From: RUG343 sp964486215
GTDB taxonomy: Bacteria > Bacillota_I > Bacilli_A > RF39 > UBA660
Assembly (NCBI GenBank): GCA_964486215.1
Contig: CAZALI010000007.1
Coordinates: 1 to 49,705 of the forward strand
DNA: 49,705 nucleotides
Reading direction: 5' to 3'
The notes under the pieces were generated by a model. That model made no database searches, was not told the DNA's origin, and saw only the letters and a program-made list of their open reading frames with translations. The position numbers and the translations under genes were made by a program. Positions 16,584-25,995 of the stretch are shown here, piece by piece. The first letter of the stretch is position 1, and each line of letters opens with the position of its first letter.

Positions 16584-17841
16584 ATTTTATTATATATGGT
16601 TTTTCTAAAGTACCTTTTCCAGATTTATATAAAGCTGTATTATTTAAAGTTATGACTGGTCTTACTTTAGCATAGTTACTACAATTCTTAGATATAATAC
16701 TACCATCAGTATCAACCATATATGCTTGACTTGTATCATTCTTAACAGCCGTTAATAACCACCAAACATTATCTAGTTTTAAGTAGTTATAGTTACCACA
16801 AGTTCTATCAACTGTAGAACGACAATTAGGATCAGTACTTGCATTTAAGTAATCACTTGCTGTAAGTAAAGTTACATATTGATTTTTAATAGTAGCAGCA
16901 CATTCTACTGAATTATTCTTACTTTGATCAGTTGTTCCTCTTTTACCTACACAGATTGTTACTGGTACTATTTTTTCTTTATCTTTCTTACTTACAAATT
17001 TATAATCATATTCTTCATATTCTTCATCTGGCACATATTTATTATTATAAATTGATGTTATTAATTCTTTTACTCTACTGGTTGTATAGTTATTAATACC
17101 TGATTCAAAATCAGTAATTTTATTATATCTATCATCCCAAGGTCTAGTTGTTTGCATTGGTTCAGAAAGAATTAATTGAACATAACCATTTGATTTTATC
17201 TTTACTATACGCCATAGAGCTTTATCTAATTGAACATAGTTATTAATATTTTCTCCTCTATAGACATAACTACTATTCATAGTATATAAGCCATATCCTT
17301 CTTTAACAATATTCTTACTATCAGTTAATTTCTTATAGAATTCAATTGTTTTATAGTCTTTTCCACAATCTAGATATGGACTGAAAGAAACAGTATTTTC
17401 TATTCTTTCTACTGATACCCAACCATCACATGTAACACTATCACCTAAGTACTTATGTATTGGTTTCATATATTCACCATCTATTAAATTTTGTACTGGT
17501 AATTTACTTATATTACCAGCATTTGGTAATTGATTTTGATGATCACTGAAATAAGCTTTAGCTGCTCTTTTCATTTCTAATTCTACATCATCATAAGTAT
17601 ATTTCTTAGTAGAAAATACTGATAATAATAGAATAACTATAAGTATTACAAGGAAAATACCTATAAGAATAGAAAATATTTTAGCCATTTGCTTCTTTAA
17701 ATCAGATTTATTATAAGAAGACTTTGGAGGTTCAATATTTTCTTCTACTGGTTCTTCTTCGTCTTGCTTTATAATTTCTTCTTTTTCTTCATCTTCAGAA
17801 ATTTTATTAATTTTCTTTCCTGCATTAAAGTCAATATTCAT
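16582..17841 (-). CDS. Single-pass membrane protein with large ectodomain, T4SS-cluster associated
   Basis: A 419-residue protein: acidic cytoplasmic N-terminus (1-50), one membrane helix (about 53-75), then a large exported domain. Right after the helix, YTYDDVELEMKRAAKAYF and NQLP recall pseudopilin-like N-termini. The same layout opens the 594-residue protein at 39417 (NEKEMIEATKRYYEINEDKMP). The C-terminus VRPVITLNNTALYKSGKGT...KPYIIK matches that protein's repeated C-terminal motif, resembling DUF6273-type domains. Nine base pairs downstream of virD4 and followed by a terminator, it is the last gene of the cluster. Probable envelope component; exact role unknown. Confidence 0.72.
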   Translation of the reverse strand: MNIDFNAGKKINKISEDEEKEEIIKQDEEEPVEENIEPPKSSYNKSDLKKQMAKIFSILIGIFLVILIVILLLSVFSTKKYTYDDVELEMKRAAKAYFSDHQNQLPNAGNISKLPVQNLIDGEYMKPIHKYLGDSVTCDGWVSVERIENTVSFSPYLDCGKDYKTIEFYKKLTDSKNIVKEGYGLYTMNSSYVYRGENINNYVQLDKALWRIVKIKSNGYVQLILSEPMQTTRPWDDRYNKITDFESGINNYTTSRVKELITSIYNNKYVPDEEYEEYDYKFVSKKDKEKIVPVTICVGKRGTTDQSKNNSVECAATIKNQYVTLLTASDYLNASTDPNCRSTVDRTCGNYNYLKLDNVWWLLTAVKNDTSQAYMVDTDGSIISKNCSNYAKVRPVITLNNTALYKSGKGTLEKPYIIK

Positions 17842-17849
17842 ATTTCCTC

Positions 17850-20120
17850 CTATTCTGCATCAAAGAAATCATCAAAGAAATCTTCGTCATCATCGTCATC
17901 ATTATCATCTATATTTATATCTTTAGTAGTATTCATTTCAGTATCTAAGTGCGTAATATTTGAAATGGCATCGTCAATATTTTCAGTATGAGTATCTTCA
18001 GTATGTTTCTCAACAGATTCAACTTTCTCTTTTGCTTCTTGTTCTTCTTTATCTAATTCAGCAAGTTTAGCATCAATTTTCTTAATCAATTCATCAACAT
18101 CAAAATCCATTGGGACATCTTCAGTTACTTTTGGTTTATCAGCCATAGGCTTAATAGTAGGCTTTTCTCCTATATTAGTCTCTGGCATATTGGTTGGTCT
18201 TACATCTGGAAGATTGGTTGGAACTGGAGTTGGTCTTTTTGGAGCATCTTCATCTGGATTAAATCTTAAGAAATCAGGTACAAATTCTTCTTGTTTTCTA
18301 ATATTATTTCTAGCATTTTCTTCTGTAGCACTTTGTAATCTATTTCTTAATGAATTAGGTCCACTTGATTCACCAGAAGCATCTTCTTCATTCATCATTT
18401 CCAATAACTTTTTCTTCTTTTGAGCTTTTACAAAAGCCTTTATATCGAAAGTATGAACTTCTCTCTTCTTACGAAGTGGATATTTACTTGGTGGGAATTT
18501 TTCTCCCCAATCAATTTTAAAGTATGGTATAAATGATGCCTTATATGGTTGAAGTCTAGTACGTAATATAATAACATCAAATAACTTCATTCTCTGTAAA
18601 TCAGATACTGTTACTAGTGGTGTAGAAGCTGTTTTTTCATCTTTCTTAGATTTTACTTCTCCACACATCTTAGAAATTTCTTCTAGAGCTTTTAATTCTG
18701 AAGTAATTAAATATATCAAATTTCCACAGTTACCTCTGATAGTTTCAGCTTCTTCTTTACCATATACTTGGTCTAATTGAGCAAAGTTTTGAACAATCAT
18801 AGTAAATCTTATATGTCTAGAACGAGCAGCAGTAATCATTGTCGTAACATCTTTTAGTGGTGGCATATTGGCAAACTCATCTAGAATAAAGTTTGTTCTT
18901 ATTGGTAGTTTTCCACCATGTTTCTGAGCATTTCTAATTAATGTTTCATATATTTGTTTTAAAAGAATTGTAGCAAGAGCATGGTATGTTTTCTTCTCAT
19001 CTTGAATAACGATAAATACAGCTGTTTTTCTCTCACCAATACTCTCTAAATCTATATCAGAATATGATAACATTTCACTTAAGTTTTCACGTGATGCGAA
19101 TATTTTTATTTTTTGTTTAAATACTGATAATATTGAATCCTTTGTATCATCTGGAGCCATAATAGTAGCAGATGCATTTATAGCTGCGGTTGATCTTGGA
19201 TCCTTTTCATTAAAGTATTCTTTAATATAAGTAGAACTTCCAAATTTATCTTCTCCAATAGTAGTAGCAAGAGCTATACTATTAATATTTATCTCTTCTG
19301 GTTTAGCATCTTCAAATAAACCTAAAGCTACTCCTGAGAAGTAGTCTGCTCCTGTTTTCTCCCAGAATGGGTCAGCATTTTTATTAGACTCATCATATAA
19401 GATATTTAGAGCTAAATCATCTAATAGCTCTACAGCTTTATCTTGGTCGCCTTCACGATATAAATTATATGGTAAAGCCATAGGATTCCATGAATTACCT
19501 TGTTGGGGATCACGGAAATTTAATAATAATATTTGATATCCTCTAGAACGTAACATATTAGCTGTTTCTTCATATATTTCACCTTTAGGATCAGTAATAA
19601 CCATACTTTCACCTTTACGTCCTAGTAAAGTAACTTGTGGTAAAACAACAGTCTGTGTTTTACCTGAACCAGTAGATCCTATAACTAAGGTATGATATTC
19701 ACCATTATCTACCCAAAAAGTATCTGCTTTATTCATTAGTGGTATTCCAGCAGCATGTGGACGTCTATCTGAAACACTAACTTCTTCTACATCTATGTCA
19801 TTCTTTATTTCTCTATCTTTTGCCCAACGAGAATAGCCTTTATCTTTCTTTTCAGTGGTAAGTCCTATTCCTTTATCTCTATCAAAAATATATGATTTAA
19901 CACTGAATAGTATTATTCCTAATACAAAGAAGAAGATAAATAAAGTTGATAAGATATAATCTGGTCCAAAAGCAGGAAATGGATTTAATCCTGATAGTTT
20001 ACCAGTACCAGCAAACGTAGTTAGATTAACGATAGTAATCGCAACTACATATAGTAAAAATACAGAAAATATTCCAAATATTAGTAAATCATCTGGATCT
20101 ATTCGTAATTTAAATTTCAT
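17850..20120 (-). CDS. virD4: Type IV coupling protein, VirD4/TraG family ATPase
   Basis: About 756 residues. Two N-terminal membrane helices (about 15-40 and 58-78), then the hexameric ATPase: Walker A GSTGSGKT near residues 150-158, VITDPKGEIYEETANMLRSR, NSWNPM, and Walker B FILDEFANMPPLKDVTTMI, then MIVQNFAQLDQVYG. VirD4 proteins recruit substrates to a type IV secretion channel. The C-terminal 170 residues are Pro/Glu-rich and end in a striking run of Asp, a possible substrate- or partner-binding tail. I prefer the ATG at 20120 over one nine bases upstream because the AAAGGA site is better spaced. No relaxase is encoded nearby. Confidence 0.93.
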   Translation of the reverse strand: MKFKLRIDPDDLLIFGIFSVFLLYVVAITIVNLTTFAGTGKLSGLNPFPAFGPDYILSTLFIFFFVLGIILFSVKSYIFDRDKGIGLTTEKKDKGYSRWAKDREIKNDIDVEEVSVSDRRPHAAGIPLMNKADTFWVDNGEYHTLVIGSTGSGKTQTVVLPQVTLLGRKGESMVITDPKGEIYEETANMLRSRGYQILLLNFRDPQQGNSWNPMALPYNLYREGDQDKAVELLDDLALNILYDESNKNADPFWEKTGADYFSGVALGLFEDAKPEEININSIALATTIGEDKFGSSTYIKEYFNEKDPRSTAAINASATIMAPDDTKDSILSVFKQKIKIFASRENLSEMLSYSDIDLESIGERKTAVFIVIQDEKKTYHALATILLKQIYETLIRNAQKHGGKLPIRTNFILDEFANMPPLKDVTTMITAARSRHIRFTMIVQNFAQLDQVYGKEEAETIRGNCGNLIYLITSELKALEEISKMCGEVKSKKDEKTASTPLVTVSDLQRMKLFDVIILRTRLQPYKASFIPYFKIDWGEKFPPSKYPLRKKREVHTFDIKAFVKAQKKKKLLEMMNEEDASGESSGPNSLRNRLQSATEENARNNIRKQEEFVPDFLRFNPDEDAPKRPTPVPTNLPDVRPTNMPETNIGEKPTIKPMADKPKVTEDVPMDFDVDELIKKIDAKLAELDKEEQEAKEKVESVEKHTEDTHTENIDDAISNITHLDTEMNTTKDINIDDNDDDDDEDFFDDFFDAE

Positions 20121-20169
20121 ACCTGTCATTTCCTTTCCGTTTTATTATAACGTAACTTTTTAAAACTGT

Positions 20170-20952
20170 CTATCTATTAGAAATCAATATTTCATATTTA
20201 TTTTTATCTGTATATTTATACAAAAATCTTTTATTACTTCCTGTTAAAGATTCACAACCTACAATAGTTTCTAATTTGTCATCATCATCTACATCCATAA
20301 AAGCTCTTATATATGGTAGGCAAGTCATTTCTTCTGAATCTTTTACTTCAAAATATAATTTATGTGTCTTATTATTTTTTACCATAAGTACTAATGAAAA
20401 AGTCTTACCAGTAACACCATATATATTAGAATTACTTACTATATAGAATGTCTCTTCTTGACCATCTTTATCTATGTCTATATCTATTTGATTACTAACA
20501 ACATAATCATCTGCATTTAAATCAATTTTCTTAGTTTCGAGTACTTCTTCTATATAATCATAATTATCTATGTCTTTTTGAGCAAATTTAACCATTTTTA
20601 TATCGTAATTTGCTTTATAAGCAAGTAATTCACCATAATACTCTTTACTGTTTCTATCTTTATCAAATAAATACCATTTTGAACCATCATACCATAAGTA
20701 ATAATTACCTAGTTTTTTATCATCTTCATATACAGTATATTTCTTCCAATTAAGTTTAGAAATACTATCTTCTTGAGTAATATTGGTCCAATTATTATCT
20801 TCATAGTTCCAGATAACTGAATCTAGAATAATAGTAGCAGTATTTTTTTCTTGAGATAATCTTTTTGGTCCACCTAATAGAATAAAGAATACGATAGCAT
20901 ATACTACTATAAATATAATAAATATTATAATTATTTTATTACTTTTACTCAT
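20170..20952 (-). CDS. Single-pass exported protein with calcium-site-like Asp repeats
   Basis: A 260-residue protein with an N-terminal membrane helix (about 6-28) and a beta-rich exported domain. Two Asp-rich loops stand out, DIDIDKDGQEE (about 155) and MDVDDDDKLE (about 215), each followed by a strand (TFYIVSN, TIVGCES). These resemble the D-x-D-x-D-G calcium loops of VCBS/FG-GAP repeats, so this may be a partial beta-propeller-type domain. It lies between the SpoIID/C39 protein gene (gap 8 bp) and virD4 (gap about 50 bp) with a GGAG site, so is part of the secretion operon. Function unknown. Confidence 0.68.
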   Translation of the reverse strand: MSKSNKIIIIFIIFIVVYAIVFFILLGGPKRLSQEKNTATIILDSVIWNYEDNNWTNITQEDSISKLNWKKYTVYEDDKKLGNYYLWYDGSKWYLFDKDRNSKEYYGELLAYKANYDIKMVKFAQKDIDNYDYIEEVLETKKIDLNADDYVVSNQIDIDIDKDGQEETFYIVSNSNIYGVTGKTFSLVLMVKNNKTHKLYFEVKDSEEMTCLPYIRAFMDVDDDDKLETIVGCESLTGSNKRFLYKYTDKNKYEILISNR

Positions 20953-20960
20953 AAAATCTC

Positions 20961-23321
20961 CTATTTACTTGCTTTGAAATATAAGAAAGTTGTTGTTCTT
21001 TCTGGAACATAGAAAGAGTTCCATAATTTGCTTTGATTATAGCCTGGATCCATTATTAAGATACTATCACTACGTACTTTGTCTATAGCTACCCAGTGCA
21101 TACTTCCAGCTCTTCTTCCTTTTACTTCAGCTATTACGTAGTAACCTTTTTTCTCTAATTTTTTAGCTTCTGCCAATTTTTGTGATTTGCTTTTTCCTAC
21201 AAGATTTACTTCACCAACAAATTTAAAATTAGGTACTGCTGAAGTTATAGCATTCCAACTAGTTATTGATCCACTTCCATCAAGTCCTCCTACTTTGTTT
21301 AGAGCTTGAGCGAAAGTTCCTGGATTAAATGGTTTAATATTTGTTGAGACACCACTCTTAGCAATAAGTATAGCTGCTGAAGTTACTAAACAACCTACTC
21401 TACCTAATGTTGCACTTCCTGGGCCTAATCTTGTACTAGCCCATCTCTTATCCCATTGTTTCCATTTGGCAAAATTTCCAGTAGATCCGCCACCACTATC
21501 ATCGCTACAATTAGTTTGTCCGCAATTAGCAGTATATATATCAGCAGCAGCTGGATACATCTTTAATAAAATTTGCTTATAATCTTTACCAGATTTAGCT
21601 AATGCTTGTATTTGCTTTTGTTGTTTAGATGTATAAGGTGTAGAAACTACATAACCTTTTTTATCTACTAATAGTTTGCCTTGAACTTCATTGGCATATT
21701 TTCTAGTCTTGCTGTTTGCTGGTAGAGGATCTTTACTTCTTACTGAACCTGGTTTATTTGTACCAATAACTACATAACCGCCTTGGGCATCTCCTCCCAT
21801 GTAAGAACAACCTTCATTTATATCACAATATACTTGATCTGATACACATGAAGCAATTTGAAGAATCCATTTGCCTTTTTCTTTTCCTAGTTTTTTACCA
21901 GCAGCATTGTTCATAGCCGTTGGTCTTGCTAAACCATAACTTCTAGCCATAATCATTTGAGCTTGCTGAGCAGCTTTTGGATATCCTGAACCAATTTCAG
22001 CGTATGAAACACCAGCAGCATAGTCTTCAAATTTAACTAATGACTGTTTAATTGGTGTTTTATCATTTCCATTACCATAACTACCACACTGCATTAATCT
22101 AACTTTCAAATTAGTAATATTCATTTTCTTTTTATGAATACTACTATTTATATGAAAGCCTTTAATATCATAAGTACAAACTCCTGTACCACCACTACAA
22201 TCATCATCATCGGTTAAGTTTTCTTCTTCTTGTATACCCATAATACTGTTATAACTGGCAATATATTCATATACCTCTTCAGCCATTTGTTTGTTAGCTG
22301 ATGAACTATTTTTAGGGAAATACTTAGGAAAAATATTATTAGCTAAATTATTTTTAGTTTCCTCTTTATCAGTAGTAATTTCTCTAGCAATTTCTCTAAG
22401 TCTACTAGTTGTGAAGTAATCATAATCATATTTAGAATCTCCTCTATTTATAATATGATAAACAGCAACTAGTTTTATGATATCTAATTCTTCTCCTTCT
22501 GATTCCATACTAGATTTAGCTTCTCTAATACGTTCATAAAAAGCTTTAGCTTCTTTTGAACTTGGCTCATAAACCATACCACCAGTATCTCCACCAGTTT
22601 CAGCATAAGCACTTATTGCATCATCAAAGTCACCAGCTACTCCTCCTATAGCTACTAGTATTGATAATAATAGCATTATTAATAGGAAAAGAGGAGCTGT
22701 TATTAGAATAGTCTTAACAATTTTAGGTATTGATACTTTACCTTTTCCACTACTATCTAAATCGCTATTATTTGTGTCGTCGTTTTTTGAATTTTTAGAT
22801 TCTTTTTTGTTATCACTTGAATCAGAAGAAGCTGGAGTGTTATCTCCAGCATTATTTTTTGAATTTGCATTATTTTGAGATGCCTTATTAGCCATATCCA
22901 TGGCATCAGCTATTTGAGCATTATTTGCAGCATTAGCTGCTTCAGCAGAATTTGCAGCGTTAGCAACTTCACTAGCTCCAGAAGATAAATTGCTATCCAT
23001 TAAATCCATTGCCATCTTGGCTTCATCTAGTTTTCCACTATTCTTAAGATCTCTAGTTTTTTTAGCTACGCCAGGCACTTTATTTAATTTTTCAGCACCC
23101 TCATTTAAAACCTTTTGTCCTTCACTAGAATTAGCTATAGTATCAGCAACTGCAGCACCAGCTGGACCTCCATAAGCCATACCAATGGCTTTTGCCCCTA
23201 CTTCAAGTGCTTCTTTGGTAGCCTCTTTTTCTTCTTCCTTTTGGGCATCTTGTTCTGAGTTTTCTTGGTTATCAGGCATATTTTCATTCATGTTCTTGTT
23301 ATCATCTTCATTATATGCCAT
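20961..23321 (-). CDS. Membrane-anchored SpoIID-like transglycosylase fused to a C39-like peptidase (VirB1-type role)
   Basis: A 786-residue protein. Residues 1-200 are a cytoplasmic Ala/Asn/Ser-rich tail; one membrane helix lies at about 203-228. Residues 400-590 resemble the SpoIID/LytB lytic transglycosylase: FEDYAAGVSYAEIGSGYP with the candidate catalytic Glu at 442, then AAQQAQMIMARSYGLA. Residues 610-786 resemble a C39-type papain-fold peptidase, with Cys644 in GRVGCLVTSAA, His742 in GSMHWVAID and Asp758 in IMDPG. Both activities would cut peptidoglycan (glycan and peptide), the job of VirB1 proteins in type IV secretion. It follows virB4 by 18 bp with GGTGAT before the start. Confidence 0.85.
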   Translation of the reverse strand: MAYNEDDNKNMNENMPDNQENSEQDAQKEEEKEATKEALEVGAKAIGMAYGGPAGAAVADTIANSSEGQKVLNEGAEKLNKVPGVAKKTRDLKNSGKLDEAKMAMDLMDSNLSSGASEVANAANSAEAANAANNAQIADAMDMANKASQNNANSKNNAGDNTPASSDSSDNKKESKNSKNDDTNNSDLDSSGKGKVSIPKIVKTILITAPLFLLIMLLLSILVAIGGVAGDFDDAISAYAETGGDTGGMVYEPSSKEAKAFYERIREAKSSMESEGEELDIIKLVAVYHIINRGDSKYDYDYFTTSRLREIAREITTDKEETKNNLANNIFPKYFPKNSSSANKQMAEEVYEYIASYNSIMGIQEEENLTDDDDCSGGTGVCTYDIKGFHINSSIHKKKMNITNLKVRLMQCGSYGNGNDKTPIKQSLVKFEDYAAGVSYAEIGSGYPKAAQQAQMIMARSYGLARPTAMNNAAGKKLGKEKGKWILQIASCVSDQVYCDINEGCSYMGGDAQGGYVVIGTNKPGSVRSKDPLPANSKTRKYANEVQGKLLVDKKGYVVSTPYTSKQQKQIQALAKSGKDYKQILLKMYPAAADIYTANCGQTNCSDDSGGGSTGNFAKWKQWDKRWASTRLGPGSATLGRVGCLVTSAAILIAKSGVSTNIKPFNPGTFAQALNKVGGLDGSGSITSWNAITSAVPNFKFVGEVNLVGKSKSQKLAEAKKLEKKGYYVIAEVKGRRAGSMHWVAIDKVRSDSILIMDPGYNQSKLWNSFYVPERTTTFLYFKASK

Positions 23322-23339
23322 ATAATCACCAACTTTCTA

Positions 23340-25133
23340 TTAGAATCCTCCTCCTGAACCAAATGATTCTAATTCTTCTTTTGTTATAGCTACATTTATT
23401 TGCATTCGTCTATTTCCACAAACAAATAGTGCTTCTCCTTGAGAATATCTCTTTATTCCTTCTCTTTCACTATCATTTAAATCTATTAACATTCCTAGAT
23501 CACTAACAGCTTGTTTCTTTAAGCCCATAATTAAATAATATGAAGCATTATCAAATATAGCTTTACCATGTACTAATATTTGTTCATTAGCAACGAAATC
23601 GGATGGTTGCTGAGTTATTAGTATTGTACCAGTATTATACTTACGAGCACGTCTTTGAACTTGAGCTAAGAATTCAGCACCTAATAAGTTTTTATCACCT
23701 AATAATACATGTGCTTCATCTACCATTAGTACAGTATTAACACTATAATCTAAGCATAAACTCCATGCATACTTTAATACATTGAAGAATAAAGCATTTC
23801 TAATATTATTATCACTATTCATTAACTCTTTTATGTTAAAGACCATGAAGTCACTACCTTTTTTAATAGTAGTATGTCCATCAAAATAGAATTTTAATTC
23901 ATTGACTAGTGGTCTTACTTTTAATTCTAGTCGTTCCATTATATCACGTTCATGAGTTTGATCATTCATGGCCATTAATCTACCTTTAATAGTAGCATAT
24001 ACATCACTAAATGTTGGATAATCAGCTGATGTATATTTAGAGAAATCTGTAGTAAAGTCTATACCAAATCTTCTATAAGTATCTTGAACTATTTCAGAAA
24101 ACATAGTTAGAACATCATCCTCAATAGTTGAATCATAATATCTCATGAAAGCTTTTAAGAATTGTAATGTTCTAGTTAGAACAGTATATCCTAGACCTTG
24201 TTTTATCTCTTCTTCATCAGTATCAATAACTATTTCTAATGGATTAATTAAACCAAATTGTCCACCTTTACCTATATCAATAGTATCTCCACCATATGCT
24301 TCAGTCATTTCTCTAAACTCATCTTCTGGGTCAATAACAACTATTTGACAACCATTTCTTATATGAGTTCTAAGCATTAGTTTAGCAGCAGTAGATTTAC
24401 CACTACCAGAAGTACCTAAGATTAACATATTGGCATTATTTCTATTATTTTCTTTTCTAATTTTATATAAGAATTGATTAAATAGAATTACTCCACCTGA
24501 GAAATCTACACCAATTAAAGTAGATAATCCTGGATCTTTTAAACTATCAAAGATGAATGGATACATAGCTGCAATGGTAATTGTAGGTATTGGTGTAACT
24601 ATTCTATCTTCAACATCATGTTTTGGAAAGACTGTGATTATTGATTTTAATACTTTTTCTTGTTCAAAACGAAGTGATACAGCACGTAATTCCATAGCGT
24701 CGAGATAGTTTTTAACGTTAACTTTCTTTAATTCTAATTCTTCTTTAGTATCAGCTGTGATCATAATATGCATTTGGAAATCAAATATTTTAGCTTGGCT
24801 TCCTGCTAACATTGAAGTAAAGTACTCCAAGCTTTCAGCATCTTGTCTTATTCTTTCTCTTGCTGTTTGATCTCTTTCATTTTTATAATCTTCCCTTAAT
24901 TCAGCTATTTGCTTATTTAACATCTTAGCCATTTGTGAAAATGGTACTGGGATATGTTTTACAACAACTTTAATTCCAGACATATTAGTAAGTGAAGATA
25001 AATATCCTGGGACAATATATTTAGGATAAGATACTACTGTTAATATAGTGGCATACTTATCGCTTATAAAGAAATCACTTGGTGAAAAATGTAGTCCTTT
25101 AGGTGCTACTTGACTCTTAAAATTCATACTCAT
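23340..25133 (-). CDS. virB4: VirB4 ATPase, main part with ATPase domain
   Basis: A 597-residue protein starting in the middle of the usual VirB4 layout (SPSDFFISDKYATILTVVSYP) and continuing through the whole ATPase: Walker A LGTSGSGKSTAAK (240-247), IVVIDPEDEFREM, Walker B TVLMVDEAHVLLG, then TGTILITQQPSDF. VirB4 ATPases power assembly and substrate transfer in all type IV secretion systems and act at the cytoplasmic face. The N-terminal domain is supplied by the upstream gene, whose TGA overlaps this ATG (ATGA, 4 bp). Together the two make about 780 residues, the normal length of a Gram-positive PrgJ-type VirB4. Confidence 0.92.
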   Translation of the reverse strand: MSMNFKSQVAPKGLHFSPSDFFISDKYATILTVVSYPKYIVPGYLSSLTNMSGIKVVVKHIPVPFSQMAKMLNKQIAELREDYKNERDQTARERIRQDAESLEYFTSMLAGSQAKIFDFQMHIMITADTKEELELKKVNVKNYLDAMELRAVSLRFEQEKVLKSIITVFPKHDVEDRIVTPIPTITIAAMYPFIFDSLKDPGLSTLIGVDFSGGVILFNQFLYKIRKENNRNNANMLILGTSGSGKSTAAKLMLRTHIRNGCQIVVIDPEDEFREMTEAYGGDTIDIGKGGQFGLINPLEIVIDTDEEEIKQGLGYTVLTRTLQFLKAFMRYYDSTIEDDVLTMFSEIVQDTYRRFGIDFTTDFSKYTSADYPTFSDVYATIKGRLMAMNDQTHERDIMERLELKVRPLVNELKFYFDGHTTIKKGSDFMVFNIKELMNSDNNIRNALFFNVLKYAWSLCLDYSVNTVLMVDEAHVLLGDKNLLGAEFLAQVQRRARKYNTGTILITQQPSDFVANEQILVHGKAIFDNASYYLIMGLKKQAVSDLGMLIDLNDSEREGIKRYSQGEALFVCGNRRMQINVAITKEELESFGSGGGF

Positions 25134-25684
25134 AGAGACATCACCGTCCCAAAATTAGTAGTTTCTCCTCCATTTAAGAAGTTATCTAAAATAACTCTTA
25201 AATCATTATTATTTACTTGAGAAGCATTTAATCCACAAGTAGCAAGTCCATTTATCATCATTCTAATTCTCTTATCTAAAACGTCTTGATCTTTATCTCT
25301 AAATAAGAAGTAATACTCAGTATCAACAATATTATTCTTAATAAATGTATTACCTTTTTCCATATCTTGAGCAATTGATTTTCTTATAGCTGGAACTTGA
25401 GTTTCATTGTATAGAAGTTGTAACTGTGACATATAAACACTTATATCAACTGGTCTATCAGCTACTACTAACCAAAATTCAAAATCTAAAGTATTGTAGA
25501 AGTTCTTAAGCCCAGTTAATACTCTACTTTGAGAATCTGGATCCAATATAAATATATTTCTTGGAGCTATTTTTACTCCTGTAATTCTAATATTATTGGA
25601 TGTTACTATACAATTCTTTTCTATATTTTTTACTGGTAGCCAATCTTCAGTAAATCCACTACTTCCTCTTTGGTTTTTTGCCAT
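25130..25684 (-). CDS. VirB4 N-terminal domain as a separate protein
   Basis: A 184-residue protein without a Walker motif. DWLPVKNIEKNCIVTSNN, then KIAPRNIFILDPDSQSR and LDFEFWLVVADRPVDISVY follow the pattern at the N-terminus of Firmicutes VirB4/TraE proteins (LPI..I.dg.i....g.Y...l.V..inF......). It lies between PrgI (26-bp overlap) and the ATPase half (4-bp ATGA overlap), exactly where that domain would be in a one-piece VirB4. Either the protein is naturally split into two subunits or an ancestral gene acquired a stop and start. The reading frames differ, so it is not a simple in-frame stop. Confidence 0.78.
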   Translation of the reverse strand: MAKNQRGSSGFTEDWLPVKNIEKNCIVTSNNIRITGVKIAPRNIFILDPDSQSRVLTGLKNFYNTLDFEFWLVVADRPVDISVYMSQLQLLYNETQVPAIRKSIAQDMEKGNTFIKNNIVDTEYYFLFRDKDQDVLDKRIRMMINGLATCGLNASQVNNNDLRVILDNFLNGGETTNFGTVMSL

Positions 25685-25976
25685 AATCTACACACCAACC
25701 TCTCCATCTATATGTTTGTCTATTTGTAATAAACTCATATACTTCAATAATTATATTTAGCATATTATGATAATAAGGAACAGGCATTACTAAGAATGCA
25801 CATATCAATCCAGGAGCTAAACATAGTATTGTTACTAATGTTGATCCTAGTGGCATTGAAATTAATAATATTAGACTGATTAATACACCAGTAACAAATA
25901 GTATTAAATCAAATGGCCTAAATAAACCAAATAATAATTGTCCTTGCTTAGTATTTGCAGGTATTAAATAATTCAC
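25659..25976 (-). CDS. PrgI family protein (VirB3-like)
   Basis: 105 residues: a short N-terminal strand (YLIPANTKQGQLLFGLF), two close membrane helices (about 23-42 and 46-67), and a C-terminal tail ending YRWRGWCVDYGKK. That RWRGW near the end is characteristic of PrgI proteins from Gram-positive conjugation systems, which occupy the VirB3 position before VirB4. It would anchor VirB4 in the inner channel. The start is a GTG with GGGAG upstream, and the 3' end overlaps the next gene by 26 bp. Confidence 0.88.
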   Translation of the reverse strand: MNYLIPANTKQGQLLFGLFRPFDLILFVTGVLISLILLISMPLGSTLVTILCLAPGLICAFLVMPVPYYHNMLNIIIEVYEFITNRQTYRWRGWCVDYGKKPKRK

Positions 25977-25995
25977 TTAGTATCACACTCCCCAA

